DNA of 64,000 nucleotides from an uncultured Prevotellaceae bacterium (GTDB lineage Bacteria > Bacteroidota > Bacteroidia > Bacteroidales > Bacteroidaceae): NCBI GenBank assembly GCA_902789415.1, contig CADAOD010000015.1, forward strand, positions 1-64,000. Direction: 5' to 3'. This document shows, one piece after another, positions 53,898 to 63,179 of this stretch. The translations under genes and the position numbers were made by a program. Below the pieces are notes generated by a model. The model did no database searches and was not told the DNA's origin. It saw nothing but the letters and a program-made list of their open reading frames with translations. How positions within the stretch are numbered: position 1 is the stretch's first letter; each line of letters opens with the position of its first letter.

Positions 53898-54962
53898 TTA
53901 TGCCAAGCCTAACAACGACTTTAATTGTTTCTCTTTATATAATATCCAAATTGTAGTGAATAATGCCGCCAAGAACAAAAATACAGACAGAATCTGAGAA
54001 CGCTTTGGTCCAGCAGGTCCAAGAGGAACAGTGGCTCGTTGCAGAGTTGTAAAAGCAGGAGTAGCTTCTTGAACTTTAGCCTTATAAGCCAACACCTGGG
54101 CACTTAACGTGTTATAGTTGTTATACTGCAACTGCAAATCGTTCTCTAAATCGGTTTGCATCTGACGAATACTTTCTAAAACAACATCTTGGTTAGCATC
54201 AACAAACTCTACATATTTTTGGCGGGCACGCTCGTAATCTTTCTTAGACTGATGCAACAGCATTTCGGCATATTCCAAATCATGGCGAGACTTCTGGGTA
54301 CGATAATCAGTCAGAAATTCCTGCAGACGATTTTTAATTGAATCGGCAAGCAATGCTGCAACATAAGGTTCTTGAGTAGTAACATCAATTGTAATCAGGC
54401 TAGTTTTCTTATCAATCTTACAAACCACATTCTTATTTATCATGCCTGCTATACGTGACTGTTCTCCTGTCAGCTCAAAGTTGTTAACCAAAGTATCTTG
54501 CTGCTTCTCTGGTGCCATCAAACCAAAAAAATCCTCCCACCAAGGTTCTTTCCATTCATTCTTGAGATAATCATAATAAGACATGATTTTTTTATCATTC
54601 TTTTTATGAACCTTAATAGGAAACAAAGATGTCTTGAAGTCGGTACTTTTTATCAAATCAGGGTAAAGTGAAGGAGTAATAGCATCACCACTAGCATTAC
54701 CACCACCAAGACTCACACCGAAAGAACTCGCCAAAGAAGCCAACTGGCTCGCACTACCGCCACCTGCACCCGACTCTGGTGCCAATATCACCTCGCACTT
54801 ATAATAAGTAGGAATAGACTTTGCTATAACCACAGCAATAACCAAGGTAATAGGCAATACTATATAATATAGTTTTCTATTGTTCTTAATAGCCTGCCAA
54901 ATGGCACCGAAATCAACGGGCTGAGGCTTGCGAACCTTAGTATTTATTTGATTCTGCTCCAT
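53898..54962 (-). CDS. Wzz-family chain-length determinant
   Basis: 354 residues. A cytoplasmic N-terminus, a first membrane helix (YYIVLPITLVIAVVIAK, about 32-48), a periplasmic region of about 270 residues with coiled-coil-forming heptads (about 200-290), then PLGPAGPKRSQILSVFLFLAALFTTIWIL, the proline-rich second helix. There is no C-terminal tyrosine-kinase domain, so it is a plain Wzz or a Wzc split from its kinase. It controls polymer length with Wzy. It lies 5 bases after the Wza-like gene and before a terminator. Confidence 0.9.
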   Translation of the reverse strand: MEQNQINTKVRKPQPVDFGAIWQAIKNNRKLYYIVLPITLVIAVVIAKSIPTYYKCEVILAPESGAGGGSASQLASLASSFGVSLGGGNASGDAITPSLYPDLIKSTDFKTSLFPIKVHKKNDKKIMSYYDYLKNEWKEPWWEDFFGLMAPEKQQDTLVNNFELTGEQSRIAGMINKNVVCKIDKKTSLITIDVTTQEPYVAALLADSIKNRLQEFLTDYRTQKSRHDLEYAEMLLHQSKKDYERARQKYVEFVDANQDVVLESIRQMQTDLENDLQLQYNNYNTLSAQVLAYKAKVQEATPAFTTLQRATVPLGPAGPKRSQILSVFLFLAALFTTIWILYKEKQLKSLLGLA

Positions 54963-54967
54963 ATACG

Positions 54968-57436
54968 TTAGAATGTCTTTATCAGGTTTGTAACTGTGGC
55001 CAGCATGGTAACCATGGTGGCGAGAGATGTGCCAAGGTTAGCAATCATGCTAATCTTATCGTTAGCAGAGCGAGTTTTGCTAGGTACGAAGATTTCGCAA
55101 CCTGGCTCAATCTTAGCACCACTGGCCTTCTTAACGGCACCATTCTGATAGAGAATAAATGCACGCGACTTTTTGGCACCCATGCCAAAACCACCGGCCT
55201 GGTTGCGTACATACCACTTATAACTCTTGCCTGCACTGTAGCTGGCTGTATTAGGATACATCACATTACCATCAATCTTAACGGTACCACTGAACTCGGG
55301 TACGATAATACGGTCGCCCTCGCGCAATACCACGTCGTCATCTGAACCAGGATTAGCCAAAGCCTTATCCAACTCGATAGCTACATAGTAAACGCTATCC
55401 TGATCGACTTTATTAGAATCGAAACCGGCACCTGACTGAACCTTTGCCAACTGGAGGATACGATTGAGACGGAATTTCTCGTCGTCGTTCATAGGACGCT
55501 CGATACGGGCACCACGGATATATGCCTCCTTAGTAACACCACCGGCAGCCTTAATCACCTCGCTGAGGCGCTGGTTTTTATGGGCCAAAGGATAAGTACC
55601 TGCAAAGAGCACCTCGCCCTCGACTGTTACATTGCGCTGGGGCATATAGCCAGGACTCTTACGTACATACACCTCGTCGTAAGGCTGCAGCACGAAATCC
55701 TTAGAGCCATCAACCACAAAACCATCCTTCAAGGTGAAAGAGAATGTCTGAGCAACCTCGCGAGAATCCTCGGTAGCCTTTGGATCAATCATACGACGTG
55801 ATACATCGACCTTGACGGTAGAAGCGGCATCGGTAAGTCCACCAGCTTGGATAATCAGGTCTTCGATTGACTCATCGTCGGCATATTCGTAAGTGGCAGG
55901 AAACATCACCTCGCCAAAGATGGTTACGGTGCGCTCGTTCATTTTCTCCTGCTTGGCTGCAATGGTAAGCACATCCTCGTTTTCCAAAGGAACATCGGCA
56001 ACGGTACCATTGAGAATGCCCTGAATATCGAGTGAGATAACACGACGGGTGCGATCTTCCTTCATACGATGCAGAACGCCACGACCAGCAAAAGCATCCT
56101 CGGTGAGGCCATCGGCCTGCTCAATCAAACTCTTAACGGTAGTAACATTGCCACCCAAGCTATACTGACCAGGGCGGAACACTGCACCTGCAATCTCAAC
56201 CATATTCTCGTAACGTGGCAAGTTGGCACCAACGGTAACCGAGTCGCCATCCTGCACACGGAAGCTACTCATATCAAACTCGTTGACGTTATAAACAGAG
56301 TATTTCTCGCCAGCGGTACGGTTTACTCGAACGGCCTTTTTATAAGCATCGCCTGTAAAACCACCTGCATACTTAATCAGGGTTGCAATACTCTCGTTCT
56401 TCTTCATCTCGTAAGCCATGGGGCGCTTTACATTACCTGTAACATCAACGATATTCTGGTAAGGACCTACCATGATGACATCGTTCTCGGCTAAACGAAT
56501 ATTACCTGAGAGTTTGCCATTAAGGATATAATCGTAGATATCGACTGAAGCAATCTGACGACCACCACGGAACACCTTGATATCACGGAGTGTACCCAAG
56601 CTATTAACACCACCGGCCATATACAGTGCATGGAACACACTGGCAAAGGCCGAGAGGGTATAAGTACCAGGTGCCATCACCTCGCCCATCACATTGACCA
56701 TGATAGTACGGGTCTGGCCCAACGTCATACGAATCTTAGAACTGCTGTAACGCTTACCAAGGGTCTGCTTAATCTTGGCATTGGCTGCTGCTACAGAGAG
56801 ACCAGCGATATGGATAGGACCATAACCGGTAACCACGATAGAGCCATCGGGGCCGACCTCCATCTGCTCCGACTTCTGAGAACCGCCATAGACATCGACG
56901 AACACCTTATCGCCAGGACCAACAATATAGGAAGTTGGGGTGGCGATATTCATATTGGGTTCGAACGAAAGGGCTTTCTGATTGAAGATATCACGGCCAA
57001 ACACACGTTTGCCGTTGATGGTATTCACTGAATCAGGGATATATACCTTCTGACGATCGCTCAAGGTAGAATTCTCGAGCATATCCTCGTCGGTATTGCT
57101 ACTACCAACCTTCTGCACATACAGTTCGTTACCCTCAGCATCGACACGCACGGCGCCATTGCTCTCGCGCATGCGGCTATCGGCAGTGAGCTGATCGGTA
57201 GTAGAACCAGATGAACGCACAGCTGAGGTGCCATTCAACTTTTCGTACTGACTGCGCACACGCTGCAACTGCTGCATGGTAACACCTTTTTGCATGAGTT
57301 TAGTAGCAATCTGCGACTGAGATGAACCATTCTTCATCTCGCGCTGAACATACTGCATAACCTGAATGTCGCTCATCTGAGCCTGTGTCAAAAGGGTGGT
57401 GAGCAACAGTGATAATACCAATAGAGTTCTCTTCAT
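54968..57436 (-). CDS. Wza-like outer-membrane polysaccharide export protein with many SLBB domains
   Basis: 822 residues. The signal peptide (LLVLSLLLTTLLTQAQ) lacks a lipobox cysteine. The Poly_export domain begins TSYIVGPGDKVFVDVYG (about 168-184). SLBB domains follow, each starting with a variant of VNVMGEVMAPGTY: about residues 245, 330, 410, 505, 600 and 720. The C-terminus ends in a hydrophobic/amphipathic helix (MIANLGTSLATMVTMLATVTNLI). It should form the periplasmic and outer-membrane export channel for the polysaccharide. The SLBB number is higher than in E. coli Wza, as is usual in Bacteroidota. Confidence 0.92.
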   Translation of the reverse strand: MKRTLLVLSLLLTTLLTQAQMSDIQVMQYVQREMKNGSSQSQIATKLMQKGVTMQQLQRVRSQYEKLNGTSAVRSSGSTTDQLTADSRMRESNGAVRVDAEGNELYVQKVGSSNTDEDMLENSTLSDRQKVYIPDSVNTINGKRVFGRDIFNQKALSFEPNMNIATPTSYIVGPGDKVFVDVYGGSQKSEQMEVGPDGSIVVTGYGPIHIAGLSVAAANAKIKQTLGKRYSSSKIRMTLGQTRTIMVNVMGEVMAPGTYTLSAFASVFHALYMAGGVNSLGTLRDIKVFRGGRQIASVDIYDYILNGKLSGNIRLAENDVIMVGPYQNIVDVTGNVKRPMAYEMKKNESIATLIKYAGGFTGDAYKKAVRVNRTAGEKYSVYNVNEFDMSSFRVQDGDSVTVGANLPRYENMVEIAGAVFRPGQYSLGGNVTTVKSLIEQADGLTEDAFAGRGVLHRMKEDRTRRVISLDIQGILNGTVADVPLENEDVLTIAAKQEKMNERTVTIFGEVMFPATYEYADDESIEDLIIQAGGLTDAASTVKVDVSRRMIDPKATEDSREVAQTFSFTLKDGFVVDGSKDFVLQPYDEVYVRKSPGYMPQRNVTVEGEVLFAGTYPLAHKNQRLSEVIKAAGGVTKEAYIRGARIERPMNDDEKFRLNRILQLAKVQSGAGFDSNKVDQDSVYYVAIELDKALANPGSDDDVVLREGDRIIVPEFSGTVKIDGNVMYPNTASYSAGKSYKWYVRNQAGGFGMGAKKSRAFILYQNGAVKKASGAKIEPGCEIFVPSKTRSANDKISMIANLGTSLATMVTMLATVTNLIKTF

Positions 57437-57467
57437 TTCAAAAAAATTATCTATTTTAAAACGGGTG

Positions 57468-57498
57468 CAAAGATACTTAATATATTTTAATCATGCAA
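57468..57498 (-). promoter_or_regulatory. promoter of the wza-wzz unit
   Basis: TATCTTTG (57468-57475) with TTG (57496-57498) 20 bases upstream; leader of about 30 bases. Confidence 0.75.
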
Positions 57499-57517
57499 CT
57501 TTTTTACCTATTTTATG

Positions 57518-59881
57518 TTAATAGACAAAGATTTTGTAATCCTTGATGCTACCAGGAGCACCTTCCTCGACACGGGGCAGATAATCGAAACCTGTAATAG
57601 TCTGTTCGCTTCCCAAGTCGATAACCATCAGATGTGGCAGAGCTACGCCCTTCTCGGAACGCCAGTAAGTTGACTCTTGCAAATCGAAAGATTTTTCAGC
57701 AGTATTATTACCACGCTTAGTTTCCTCACTATCAGCATATTTCACGGTCCAAGACTCACGACCAAGGCGAGCGCCAACGGCATTGATAGCATAAAGCTCA
57801 GCTACCGACACCACATCCTTACCCTCGTGGGTTGACAAAGCCTGGATAGCCAAATAACGTCCGGTTTTTGGTGCGTCAAAACGTACCATCTGCCAACCAT
57901 TACCTGCATTCAACTGACCTACATGAGCAGGTGTAGCAGAGTTCAGGTCGGGTTTATCTCCAGGATTGTTATGTGTACGAGATTTTTCAATATTCAACTT
58001 ATCGAGTTCGGGTTTATTCTGAGCAAAGAGCCAAGGCGAGAAACGCTTCTTATCCTTACTCATATAGAAGGCCTTGGCAGAAGGACCTACCACATCGAGC
58101 ACAACCACCTCGTTCTTACCCTTCTTAAGCCAACAGCCTGGTACATAGAGGGTTTGCTGAGGACCAATAGACCAGAAGCGACCAACGGCATGACCATTAA
58201 CATAAACCTGTCCCTTGCCCCAGTTCTCCATATTCAGGAAGGTATCGCCTACCCTCTTGAGGTTGAAATAGCCGCGATAATAACCTGACCCCTTGAACAT
58301 CATCTTGGTAAGTTCATCGCGCTTAGCAGTATCAAGTGCCTTCTTGGCAGCAGCATAGCTATCGGGAATGGTAAAGATATCCCAACGCTTCAGACTCCAA
58401 GTAAGCTCGTGACCATCCTTATCGGCTGACAAGGTAACGCTCTCGGTGATGCCCTTATAATCCTTGATGGCACGTCCAAAGTTAATACGCCCCATTGCCT
58501 CGATGAGGATCTTGAGTTCCTGACCTTTCTTAACGGCAGGCAACAGCAGGCTCTTTTCGTTGCGAACACGGTCGATCTTACCAATATAGGTACTATCGAT
58601 GAACACCTGTGCAAAGTCGTGACCATCGTTGAGAGTAAGTACACTGGGAGTATCGATATCAGGCAGCGCGGTGATATACACCATCGAGCCCCAACCCTGA
58701 TTAAGCTCCTCCATGGTGCGCAGCGGACTGTTCATCACCAGGCTATCGGCACCCAGCAGGATATCGGCATGCTCCTTCATTTCGAAAGCAGGGATATTTA
58801 TCATATTTGCAGGGCGTGCAGGGATTGCAGGTAGTGGCTTTTTGCTGTACTTCTGCATCATTTTGCGCAGCTGGAAGAACTTCTCGGTGGTGCCACCATA
58901 CTCGTTGATAGGTGCATCATAATCGTAGCTGGTTACATCGGGAGCAAAACCTGGAGAGTTTGCACCTGCCCAATGACCAAACGAAGTACCTCCGTGAGTC
59001 ATATAGAGCGAGAACGAGATATTCTTCGACAGCATCTCGTCCATACCATCAACCATATCCTTGGCAGGACGTGTTTCGTGATTAGCACCCCACTTATCGA
59101 ACCAACCACTCCAGAACTCTGAGCACATCAGCGGAGCATTGGGGCGCAACTGTTTGAGGCGAGCAAACTCATGATCGATATTGGCACCAGTACCGAAGTT
59201 CATGGTCCACACGAGATCATCAAGACCATTCTTCTCGAAATTTGAGCTCCAGTCGCACTGGAACAATGTCAGCTTATCGCCATAAATACCACGCAGACAA
59301 TCACGAATCTCAGAGATATAGGGCTTATCCTCGCCATACGATCCATACTCGTTCTCTACCTGTACCATGATGATAGGACCACCATTCTGGATGGTAAGGG
59401 GAGCTAACTGTTCGCCCACCTTCTGCTCGAAGATTTTTACACGCTCCATAAAATAAGGATCGCGTTCGCGCAGACGGATATCTTTCTTTTTGAGCAGCCA
59501 CCAAGGCAGACCGCCCATCTCCCACTCGGCACATACGTATGGACCAGGACGTACGATGACATACATACCGTTTTTCTGGGCAAGTCGGCAGAACTCTGCC
59601 ACATCGTTATTATCGGTAAAATCGAACTGTCCTTCACGCTGCTCATGGATATTCCAGAACACATAGATGCAGAGGGTGTTCATTCCCAAAGCCTTGCACA
59701 TTTTGATGCGATGCTCCCAATAAGGGCGGGGAATACGTGGATAGTGAACTTCGGCCGCTTTAACCACAAAAGGCTGACCATTTAACAGGAACGTCTGGTT
59801 GCCTACAGTAAAATCACCGGCATGTACCAGCATCGGAAAAAATAGCAATAAAGCAGTAATCAGTAGTTGAATCTTTTTCAT
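57518..59881 (-). CDS. GH35 beta-galactosidase with C-terminal discoidin-like domain
   Basis: 787 residues, exported (signal KKIQLLITALLLFFPMLVHA). The GH35 TIM barrel (about 25-345) contains EVHYPRIPRPYWEHRI, NIHEQREGQFDF and RPGPYVCAEWEMGGLP. The acid/base Glu178 is in VENEYGSYG and the nucleophile is the Glu of CSEFWSGWFD (about 253). Beta-sandwich domains follow (GYYRGYFNLK, VYVNGHAVGRFWSIGPQQTLYVPG), and the last 140 residues resemble an F5/8 type C (CBM32) module that ends early at KIFVY. It releases terminal beta-galactose from host or plant glycans. It is monocistronic, divergent from the GH67 gene. Confidence 0.92.
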   Translation of the reverse strand: MKKIQLLITALLLFFPMLVHAGDFTVGNQTFLLNGQPFVVKAAEVHYPRIPRPYWEHRIKMCKALGMNTLCIYVFWNIHEQREGQFDFTDNNDVAEFCRLAQKNGMYVIVRPGPYVCAEWEMGGLPWWLLKKKDIRLRERDPYFMERVKIFEQKVGEQLAPLTIQNGGPIIMVQVENEYGSYGEDKPYISEIRDCLRGIYGDKLTLFQCDWSSNFEKNGLDDLVWTMNFGTGANIDHEFARLKQLRPNAPLMCSEFWSGWFDKWGANHETRPAKDMVDGMDEMLSKNISFSLYMTHGGTSFGHWAGANSPGFAPDVTSYDYDAPINEYGGTTEKFFQLRKMMQKYSKKPLPAIPARPANMINIPAFEMKEHADILLGADSLVMNSPLRTMEELNQGWGSMVYITALPDIDTPSVLTLNDGHDFAQVFIDSTYIGKIDRVRNEKSLLLPAVKKGQELKILIEAMGRINFGRAIKDYKGITESVTLSADKDGHELTWSLKRWDIFTIPDSYAAAKKALDTAKRDELTKMMFKGSGYYRGYFNLKRVGDTFLNMENWGKGQVYVNGHAVGRFWSIGPQQTLYVPGCWLKKGKNEVVVLDVVGPSAKAFYMSKDKKRFSPWLFAQNKPELDKLNIEKSRTHNNPGDKPDLNSATPAHVGQLNAGNGWQMVRFDAPKTGRYLAIQALSTHEGKDVVSVAELYAINAVGARLGRESWTVKYADSEETKRGNNTAEKSFDLQESTYWRSEKGVALPHLMVIDLGSEQTITGFDYLPRVEEGAPGSIKDYKIFVY

Positions 59882-59909
59882 TTTGTATCTTTAATTTTAT
59901 TATTTGGTG

Positions 59910-59939
59910 CAAAGATACGAAATAATTGATAATTGACAA
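59910..59939 (-). promoter_or_regulatory. promoter of the GH35 gene
   Basis: TATCTTTG (59910-59917) with TTG (59937-59939) 19 bases upstream, inside the heptad repeat. Confidence 0.65.
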
Positions 59940-59958
59940 TTGATAATTGATAATTATT
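59924..59958. repeat. heptad repeat carrying both divergent -33 elements
   Basis: AATTGAT, AATTGAC, AATTGAT, AATTGAT, AATTATT between the GH35 and GH67 genes. The CAATTG at 59937-59942 holds the two TTG elements back to back. Confidence 0.85.
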
Positions 59959-59969
59959 TCGTATTTTTG
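59940..59969 (+). promoter_or_regulatory. promoter of the GH67 gene
   Basis: TTG (59940-59942), 19-base spacer, TATTTTTG (59962-59969). The ATG is 16 to 22 bases downstream. Confidence 0.65.
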
Positions 59970-59991
59970 CCGAAAATTTTCAATTATGTGT

Positions 59992-61887
59992 ATGAAGAAA
60001 CTAACATTACTCTTAATGGCAATGGTCTTTGCTGGGATGGCAAAGGCTGAAGACGGTCACCAGTTGTGGCTGAGGTACCAACCTATTAACAAAGCAACGA
60101 TTACAGGACCTGAGTGCATAGCCGCCCAGGAACTGAAAGCGTACAGTAAGCAGAATGTAACCCTGAAGTTGGATGCGAACATGGAGCAGGATGCGTACAG
60201 CATCAACAACGGTGTTATTACCGCGAAAAACGAGATTGGATTATTGTATGGTGCGTATGCGCTGCTGCGTGGCGAGACCGCCGGCAGTAAGCCTTTCTAC
60301 AAGCTGCGCATATTGAACCACTGGGACAACCTGAACGGTAGCATTGAGCGTGGCTATGCCGGATTAAGCATCTTCTGGAAAGGAAAAGCTGGCGAAAGAA
60401 AAATCCATGGTCGCAGCATCTTTGTTGAGGATCCCGAACAACCAATCGATACAGAACTCATTAAGGAGTATGCACGTGCCAATGCATCAATCGGCATTAA
60501 CGGTACGGTACTGAATAATGTGAATGCATCGCCCAAGATGCTGTCGGCTACATATATTAATAAGGTAAAAGAGATTGCCGATATCTTGCGCCCTTACGGC
60601 ATCAAAGTATACCTATCGGTAAACTTCGCTTCGCCCATGAGCATTCCTGCCAAAGGATTTAATGGTGGCAAGCCCCTTAAGACAGCCGACCCACTGAATA
60701 ATAAAGTAAAAGCTTGGTGGAAAGCCAAGGCCAAAGAGATTTACGCCCAGATTCCTGATTTTGGTGGATTCTTGGTAAAAGCCAACTCGGAAGGACAGCC
60801 TGGTCCATTTGACTACAAGCGCACACATGCTGATGGTGCTAACATGCTGGCCGATGCCGTGAAACCTTATGGCGGTATTATTATGTGGCGAAGCTTTGTA
60901 TATGGTGCAGCCCATAGTGGTGAGGACCGTGTAAAACAGGCCGTAAGCGAGTTTAAGAATCTGGACGGAAAGTTTCGCGACAACGTGATTCTTCAATCAA
61001 AGAATGGTCCATTGGACTTCCAGCCTCGTGAGCCCTACGCCCCAATCTTCGACAACATCAAACAAACCAAGCAGATGGCTGAACTACAGATTACCCAGGA
61101 GTACTTGGGACAGTCACGCCACCTGGTTTACCTTGCCCCAATGTGGCGCGAGTTCTTCGGCTTTGTGGCTCCAGAAAAGCTGGTTGGTATTGCTGGTGTA
61201 GCTAACATCGGACTTGACAGAAACTGGTGCGGTCACCATTTCTCGCAGGCCAACTGGTATGCCTTTGGTCGTCTGGCATGGAATCCAAACATGACCTCAG
61301 AGGATATCGCACAGGAATGGCTGGCTCAGACATTTAATGCTAAGAATAACGAAGCATTAGAATCGATGATGCTGCGTAGCCGCGAAGCTTGCGTAGATTA
61401 CATGATGCCTATCGGACTACACCATATCTTCAAGTTCGACCACCACTATGGTCCTGAGCCTGATGGCTACAACCCACACATGCCTTTTGAGTGGTGCCCA
61501 GTTTACTATCATCAGGCTAATAACGACAGCATTGGTTTCGACCGTACACATACAGGTTCGAATGCCACCGCACAGTATCGCGAGCCTTACTGCACACTGT
61601 ACGATAACATTAACACCTGCCCGGAACGCTACCTATTGTGGTTCCACCGTGTACCATGGAGCTACCGATTGAAGAGCGGTCGCACAGTACTTGAAGAGAT
61701 GGATTACCATTACTCACGTGGTGTAAAAGAGGTTGAGGACTTTATCCGCATCTGGAACGAGGCCAAGCCCAATATCGACGACCAGCGCTGGCAGGAAGTT
61801 GATGCCCGCCTGCAGCACCAACTCGAAAACGCCAAGGAATGGCAAAAAGTCTGTATGGATTACTTTAGTAGTTTTACAAAGAAATAA
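59992..61887 (+). CDS. GH67 alpha-glucuronidase, exported
   Basis: 631 residues from ATG 59992 (signal peptide KKLTLLLMAMVFAGMAKA); an ATG two codons upstream (59986) is equally possible. The N-terminal GH67 domain (about 22-110) is followed by the catalytic barrel with NGSIERGYAGLSIFWKG, NFASPMSIP, GFLVKANSEGQPGPFDYKRTHADGANM (catalytic-region Glu) and IMWRSFVYGA, and a helical C-terminal domain with DHHYGPEPDGYNPHMPFEWCP. It removes 4-O-methylglucuronic acid from xylo-oligosaccharides. No xylanase or SusCD pair is in the window, so it acts with genes elsewhere. It ends in a strong terminator. Confidence 0.93.
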   Translation: MKKLTLLLMAMVFAGMAKAEDGHQLWLRYQPINKATITGPECIAAQELKAYSKQNVTLKLDANMEQDAYSINNGVITAKNEIGLLYGAYALLRGETAGSKPFYKLRILNHWDNLNGSIERGYAGLSIFWKGKAGERKIHGRSIFVEDPEQPIDTELIKEYARANASIGINGTVLNNVNASPKMLSATYINKVKEIADILRPYGIKVYLSVNFASPMSIPAKGFNGGKPLKTADPLNNKVKAWWKAKAKEIYAQIPDFGGFLVKANSEGQPGPFDYKRTHADGANMLADAVKPYGGIIMWRSFVYGAAHSGEDRVKQAVSEFKNLDGKFRDNVILQSKNGPLDFQPREPYAPIFDNIKQTKQMAELQITQEYLGQSRHLVYLAPMWREFFGFVAPEKLVGIAGVANIGLDRNWCGHHFSQANWYAFGRLAWNPNMTSEDIAQEWLAQTFNAKNNEALESMMLRSREACVDYMMPIGLHHIFKFDHHYGPEPDGYNPHMPFEWCPVYYHQANNDSIGFDRTHTGSNATAQYREPYCTLYDNINTCPERYLLWFHRVPWSYRLKSGRTVLEEMDYHYSRGVKEVEDFIRIWNEAKPNIDDQRWQEVDARLQHQLENAKEWQKVCMDYFSSFTKK

Positions 61888-61889
61888 AC

Positions 61890-61927
61890 ACAACAAATCC
61901 CTCGCCGATTAGCGAGGGATTTGTTGT
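61890..61927. terminator. bidirectional terminator, GH67 gene / mnmA
   Basis: Perfect 16-base stem: 61890-61905 with 61912-61927, 6-base loop. The right arm touches the mnmA stop codon. Confidence 0.9.
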
Positions 61928-63006
61928 TATATTGTGATTTCACCTGAACCTAAACAACGATGATGTTCGGCATCATAAACCACACAGAACTGACCAGGTG
62001 CCACACCATGAATCTTGTCCTTAGAGTGCACAATGAACTCCATGGGACTAGTCCACTCCAATGTGGCAGGGTGATATTCTGGTGTATGACGAATCTTAAA
62101 GGTTACCTCCGTTGGCTGCAACTGCTTAGTGAGATAGTGGAAGTCGTGCACAGGGAAATCTGCCTTATAGGCCGTTTCTGGGTCGTATCCGTGCGATACA
62201 TATAATATATTGTGGGGTACATCCTTCTTAACCACAAACCAAGGACCACCACCAAAGCCCATGCCCTTACGCTGACCAATGGTATGGAACCAAAGTCCCT
62301 TATGTTCACCAATGCGCTTGCCTGTTTCCAGCTCAATTACATCACCAGGATGTTCGCCAAGATACCTGCGGATATAGTCGTTATAATTAATTTTGCCTAA
62401 GAAACAAATACCCTGCGAGTCCTTTCGCTTGGCATTTACCAAATGCTCTCGCTCCGCAATCACACGCACCTCGTCTTTTACATAGTGTCCTATTGGGAAC
62501 AGGGCCTTCTTCAGCTGCCAGTCGGCTATCTGTGCCAGGAAATCAGTCTGGTCCTTCACAGGGTCAGGACTGGTGCAGAGCCACTTGTCACCATTCTCGT
62601 CTGTTTCTGTCATAGCATAGTGACCTGTTGCAATCAAGTCGTAGTCGTGACCACGCTTCTCGTCAAAGGCTCCAAACTTAATCAGACGGTTGCACATTAC
62701 ATCGGGATTAGGTGTTAATCCTGCGCGCACTTTGTCCATGGTGTACTTAGTAACCTGGTCCCAATACTCCTTATGACAATCGATAACCTCCAACTTGCAC
62801 CCAAACTTATGCGATACAGCAGTAGCCATCTCCAAGTCCTCCTCGCTCGAGCAGTCCCACTCCTGCTGCTCCTCAGGACCTATCTTGATATAGAAGCAGT
62901 CAGGGTGCAGCCCCAGCTGGGCAAACTCGTGCACCACCACACTGCTGTCCACTCCGCCTGAGAGCAGCACAGCTATACGCTTATTTTCTAACTCCTTGAT
63001 ATTCAT
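61927..63006 (-). CDS. mnmA: tRNA 2-thiouridine(34) synthase
   Basis: 359 residues, full length. The PP-loop SGGVDSS near the N-terminus adenylates U34 of tRNA for Lys, Glu and Gln. The catalytic Cys in NPDVMCNRLIKFG and the partner Cys in DSQGICFLGK are present, with GQRKGMGFGGG and a C-terminal beta domain. It forms the s2U needed for accurate decoding. Transcribed alone. Confidence 0.97.
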   Translation of the reverse strand: MNIKELENKRIAVLLSGGVDSSVVVHEFAQLGLHPDCFYIKIGPEEQQEWDCSSEEDLEMATAVSHKFGCKLEVIDCHKEYWDQVTKYTMDKVRAGLTPNPDVMCNRLIKFGAFDEKRGHDYDLIATGHYAMTETDENGDKWLCTSPDPVKDQTDFLAQIADWQLKKALFPIGHYVKDEVRVIAEREHLVNAKRKDSQGICFLGKINYNDYIRRYLGEHPGDVIELETGKRIGEHKGLWFHTIGQRKGMGFGGGPWFVVKKDVPHNILYVSHGYDPETAYKADFPVHDFHYLTKQLQPTEVTFKIRHTPEYHPATLEWTSPMEFIVHSKDKIHGVAPGQFCVVYDAEHHRCLGSGEITI

Positions 63007-63011
63007 GGGTG

Positions 63012-63019
63012 CAAAGGTA
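63012..63019 (-). promoter_or_regulatory. -7 element of mnmA
   Basis: TACCTTTG on the minus strand, 5 bases upstream of the ATG at 63006, so the transcript is nearly leaderless. The -33 region is a heptad repeat without a clean TTG. Confidence 0.5.
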
Positions 63020-63027
63020 CGATTTTT

Positions 63028-63062
63028 AGTTGATAGTTGACAGTTGATAGTTGATAGTTATT
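63028..63062. repeat. heptanucleotide repeat between mnmA and the SPFH gene
   Basis: AGTTGAT, AGTTGAC, AGTTGAT, AGTTGAT, AGTTATT. Confidence 0.85.
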
Positions 63063-63094
63063 GTTAAATGTTGCTAATATTTTCGACAAATTCA

Positions 63095-63124
63095 TTGTCT
63101 GTTCAAAAATAGTTCATATCTTTG
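63095..63124 (+). promoter_or_regulatory. promoter of the SPFH gene
   Basis: TTG (63095-63097), 19-base spacer, TATCTTTG (63117-63124). The leader to the ATG at 63180 is about 50 bases. Confidence 0.7.
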
Positions 63125-63125
63125 C

Positions 63126-63142
63126 GATATCAAAATGATATC
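63126..63142 (+). promoter_or_regulatory. GATATC-N5-GATATC dyad at the SPFH transcription start
   Basis: Two perfect GATATC palindromes (63126-63131, 63137-63142) 5 bases apart begin 2 bases after the -7 box, an operator-like position. No regulator is known. Confidence 0.4.
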
Positions 63143-63179
63143 AAATTTTAAAATCAATAACCAATTAAACTTTAAGATT

